55,195 bases of DNA from an uncultured Muribaculaceae bacterium (lineage in GTDB: Bacteria > Bacteroidota > Bacteroidia > Bacteroidales > Muribaculaceae): positions 1-55,195 of the forward strand of contig CANNVE010000018.1 in NCBI GenBank assembly GCA_947525975.1, in the 5' to 3' direction. How positions within the stretch are numbered: position 1 is the first letter of the stretch; the number at the start of each line of letters is the position of its first letter. Below are positions 52,768 to 55,195 of this stretch, piece by piece. The position numbers and the translations under genes were made by a program. Under the pieces are notes generated by a model. The model saw only the letters and a list, made by a program, of their open reading frames with translations, had not been told where the DNA came from and did not search any database.

Positions 52768-53874
52768 ATGGTAATCGGTATTCCCAAAGAGATCAAAAAC
52801 AACGAGAACAGGGTAGGGGCCACTCCTGCCGGCGTGAAAGAACTGGTCAGGCACGGACACAAGGTGTATGTGCAGCGCACGGCTGGCATAGGCTCTGGCT
52901 TCCCCGACGAAATGTACGTCAAAGCCGGGGCCGAGATGCTGCCCTCGATCGAAGACGTGTACGCCAAAGCCGAGATGATAATAAAGGTGAAGGAGCCGAT
53001 CGAGCCGGAGTACGCTCTTGTGCGCGAGGGGCAGGTGGTTTTCACGTATTTCCATTTCGCTTGCGATGAGGCGCTCACCCTCGCCATGCTGCGCTCGGGC
53101 GCGGTGTGCGTGGCCTATGAGACTGTGGTCGACAGGCAGGGTACCCTCCCGCTGCTCACTCCCATGAGCGAGGTGGCAGGCCGTATGTCGATACAGGAAG
53201 GCGCGAGATTCCTTGAGAAGCCTCAGGGAGGCAAGGGCAAGCTGCTCGGCGGCGTCCCCGGCGTGAATCCTGCCAAGGTCGTGATTCTCGGTGGTGGCGT
53301 TGTTGGCCGCAACGCTGCGCTGATGGCCGCCGGCCTCGGCGCCCGGGTGGTTATAATGGACATTTCGCTGCCGGTGCTTCGCCATCTTTCAGAGGTGATG
53401 CCTAAAAATGTCACCACGGTGTTCTCTTCGTCCCACAATATCGAGGTCGAAGTGGCTGACGCCGACCTCGTGGTGGGCTCGGTGCTGATTCCCGGAGCGA
53501 AGGCTCCGCATCTGATCACGTCGGATATGCTCAAGGACATGCAGCCGGGCACTGTGCTCGTGGATGTGGCTATCGACCAAGGCGGTAGCTTTGAGACTTC
53601 GCACCCCACCACGCATTCCGATCCCGTGTATACGGTAGACGGCATTGTGCACTATGCGGTGGCCAATATCCCCGGCGCCGTTCCCTATACCTCCACGCTC
53701 GCCCTCACCAACGCCACATTGCCCTACGCCCTGCGCCTGGCCGATATGGGCTGGCGCGATGCGTGCAAGGCTGACCCGGGGCTTGCCGAGGGCGTAAATG
53801 TCGTTGACGGCAAAATCACGTACAAGGCTGTTGCCGAGGCATTTGGTCTTGAATATACGCCGCTCTCACTCTGA
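52768..53874 (+). CDS. ald: Alanine dehydrogenase
   Basis: 368 aa. It interconverts L-alanine + NAD+ and pyruvate + ammonia + NADH in the cytoplasm. The N-terminal AlaDh/PNT domain begins [20 protein letters not shown]. Catalytic Lys lies in IIKVKEP and His in [10 protein letters not shown]. The Rossmann motif [18 protein letters not shown] is near residue 173, with MDIS after it. [19 protein letters not shown] is a family hallmark. Full length, monocistronic, with promoter and terminator visible. Confidence 0.97.
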   Translation: MVIGIPKEIKNNENRVGATPAGVKELVRHGHKVYVQRTAGIGSGFPDEMYVKAGAEMLPSIEDVYAKAEMIIKVKEPIEPEYALVREGQVVFTYFHFACDEALTLAMLRSGAVCVAYETVVDRQGTLPLLTPMSEVAGRMSIQEGARFLEKPQGGKGKLLGGVPGVNPAKVVILGGGVVGRNAALMAAGLGARVVIMDISLPVLRHLSEVMPKNVTTVFSSSHNIEVEVADADLVVGSVLIPGAKAPHLITSDMLKDMQPGTVLVDVAIDQGGSFETSHPTTHSDPVYTVDGIVHYAVANIPGAVPYTSTLALTNATLPYALRLADMGWRDACKADPGLAEGVNVVDGKITYKAVAEAFGLEYTPLSL

Positions 53875-53902
53875 TTCCGCCATCCTATTTGACAGATACA
53901 TG

Positions 53903-53930
53903 GCCCGGCCTTAAGGTCGGGCTATTTCTT
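53903..53930 (+). terminator. Intrinsic terminator of ald
   Basis: 8-bp stem (53903-53910 with 53915-53922, one G-T), TTAA loop, then TATTTCTTT. It overlaps the convergent stop codon of the DUF5106 gene at 53922. Confidence 0.75.
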
Positions 53931-54827
53931 TCCCATCCAGATTGCCTCAAGCACATCTGTCGCATCCGCCTCTTTTAGCAACACCGTCCCGTCGGGGCCA
54001 AGCAGGTATATCGCCGGAGTCTCCGGCACATAATAAATCTCGCCGTCTTCGATGCCCGTGGCGTCAGTCCCTGCTATCCAGCTTGCCGGAAAGCCGGAAA
54101 CCTTTGCCTCCGGCGATTGGGCCGGGCGTATGTCCACGGCTATGATCTTGGCCATGCCGGCGCTGATCCATTTCTCCACGATGGGTTCGTCGGCGAGTTC
54201 GCGCATGATCTTATCGCAATGCTCGCATTCAGGGTCGTAGAGCAGAACCACAGTGTAGTCTCTTCCGAGTTCCTTGTGCAGCGAAGTGTTTGTGCCATCG
54301 CGAAGCTGCATTTCGAAATCTGATGCTTTTGTGCCCACCGCATTGAGCGACATTAGCCTGTCGAGCGTGCCGTATTTGGCTTTGATCCAGTCGGGCATTG
54401 CTTCGGCGTTGGCGAAGGCTCGCGCGAAAATGGCGTAGAGTTCGCGGTCGCGCACCGGCGAATCCGCGCCGTCAAGATATTTGTCGGCGGCAAAAGCGAG
54501 CAGCGATGCCGCTTGCTCCGATCGTGCGGCTTTAGCGGTCAGGAGCTCCACCGCCTCGGCGACTTCGGCCCCGCGGCTCCCAAGCCTGGCTATGGCAGTG
54601 AAGTTGGCCAGGGCCTGCTCCACGCAGGCGGTGTCTGTCGCGTAGGCCGATTCTTCTCCGTATGCATCCCAGAAATGTGACACCGCGAAGTCGGCCCTGT
54701 CCTTCGGCAGCCTTATGCTGTCGGGGACCGCAGGCAGAGGGTATTCCACCTTATTATATAAAGGGGCGTCGGCATGCGCCTGCGTGAGCAGTGCGGCCGA
54801 TGCCAAAATGCAGAATATTCGTCTCAT
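53922..54827 (-). CDS. DUF5106 thioredoxin-like exported protein
   Basis: 301 aa from ATG 54827, where MRRIFCILASAALLTQAHAD forms a signal peptide; the frame stays open 55 codons upstream, through the promoter. Residues 35-160 are the helical DUF5106 region, 165-301 a TlpA/thioredoxin-like fold with the redox pair C201-E-H-C204 in YDPECEHC and the cis-Pro loop in VPETPAIYLL. It probably acts in periplasmic disulfide reduction or exchange. Monocistronic and convergent with ald, sharing its terminator area. Confidence 0.85.
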   Translation of the reverse strand: MRRIFCILASAALLTQAHADAPLYNKVEYPLPAVPDSIRLPKDRADFAVSHFWDAYGEESAYATDTACVEQALANFTAIARLGSRGAEVAEAVELLTAKAARSEQAASLLAFAADKYLDGADSPVRDRELYAIFARAFANAEAMPDWIKAKYGTLDRLMSLNAVGTKASDFEMQLRDGTNTSLHKELGRDYTVVLLYDPECEHCDKIMRELADEPIVEKWISAGMAKIIAVDIRPAQSPEAKVSGFPASWIAGTDATGIEDGEIYYVPETPAIYLLGPDGTVLLKEADATDVLEAIWMGKK

Positions 54828-54852
54828 GGATTCTGTATGCTTTCTTTTTCGG

Positions 54853-54860
54853 CAAAAATA
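54853..54860 (-). promoter_or_regulatory. -7 box of the DUF5106 gene
   Basis: Minus-strand TATTTTTG matches TAnnTTTG, 25 bp before the ATG. No clear -33. Confidence 0.4.
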
Positions 54861-55195
54861 CGAAATATTCTCTAAAATCACCCACATTCCTTTCTTTGGT
54901 TCGGGCGTAGAAGGGTGGATCTTGCGCCTGGATTGGCCAAAATATCCTGTTTCGACAATGGAAAATCGTAAATTTGCAAAATTTTGTATCACGTAGGTGA
55001 GTAGATGTTTTAAGATTTCTCGCGCTCTGGATTCATGCTGTTGGTTGCTGTTGCCGAGCCAAAGTCAGTTATTCAACGGAGATCTTCGAAAGGACATGAA
55101 AAAAGTGAAATTTGTAACCCCTTGTTAATCAGGCGAGCGTCGGAAACAATGAAAATTTTTCAGAAAAAAGCGGCCGAAAAATTTGGAGGATTGGG
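54861..55195 (+). other. Right-end stretch without a confident gene
   Basis: A plus-strand -7 match TAAATTTG (54969-54976) suggests a transcript running out of the window. Downstream are an 11-codon frame with a ribosome-site-like AAAGGA before it (55096-55128, MKKVKFVTPC) and an ATG at 55149 opening MKIFQKKAAEKFGGLG to the edge. Both are too short to call. An RNA gene cannot be excluded. Confidence 0.25.

Overview
The window looks like a chromosomal segment from a GC-rich member of the Bacteroidales (phylum Bacteroidota). The evidence is a SusC/SusD outer-membrane pair, lipoproteins whose lipobox Cys is followed by acidic residues, type IX secretion genes (porU, porV), a six-gene Na+-translocating NADH:quinone reductase (nqrABCDEF), a Rho factor with a long disordered insert, and repeated promoter-like motifs of the Bacteroidota type (-33 TTTG, -7 TAnnTTTG). 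Family-level placement near Muribaculaceae is a guess from gene content and base composition. No tRNA, rRNA, CRISPR array, transposase or phage gene was seen.

Layout, left to right. 1-1093 (-) is the start of a two-module GH43 protein cut by the window edge. It is divergent from menA and rho (+). A 64-bp perfect palindrome separates rho from a DcaP-like porin (-), which sits behind the nqr operon (-, 5790-11704). After a repeat-bearing 517-bp divergent gap comes exbB-exbD-exbD-tonB (+), then parA-parB-DUF5683-LysM transglycosylase (+) and an OPT-family transporter (+).

22604-38600 (+) is the accessory and surface part: susC-susD-surface lipoprotein, a 750-bp non-coding island of nested palindromic repeats, porU, a small degenerate fumarylacetoacetate-hydrolase-like gene, porV, ispF and a C10 (streptopain-like) protease that may be type IX cargo. 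The TonB/ExbBD system would energise SusCD import, Nqr could supply ion-motive force, and MenA makes the quinone Nqr reduces.

38808-51954 (-) is mostly housekeeping: mutS; the rplM-rpsI-rpsB-tsf cluster; rplS-rpmH; then an apparent glyS-FKBP-dusB-DUF2807-GT2-flippase run. The right end holds a DUF4332 helix-hairpin-helix protein (+), alanine dehydrogenase (+), a DUF5106 thioredoxin-like protein (-), and 368 bp with no confident gene.

The most unusual feature is the non-coding layer. Several families of short palindromes and tandem repeats recur between genes, often abutting intrinsic terminators or stop codons. The densest cluster is a composite inverted-repeat structure at 29893-30111 flanked by two direct copies of a second palindromic element. 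The most unusual gene is the FAH-like putative pseudoenzyme between porU and porV.
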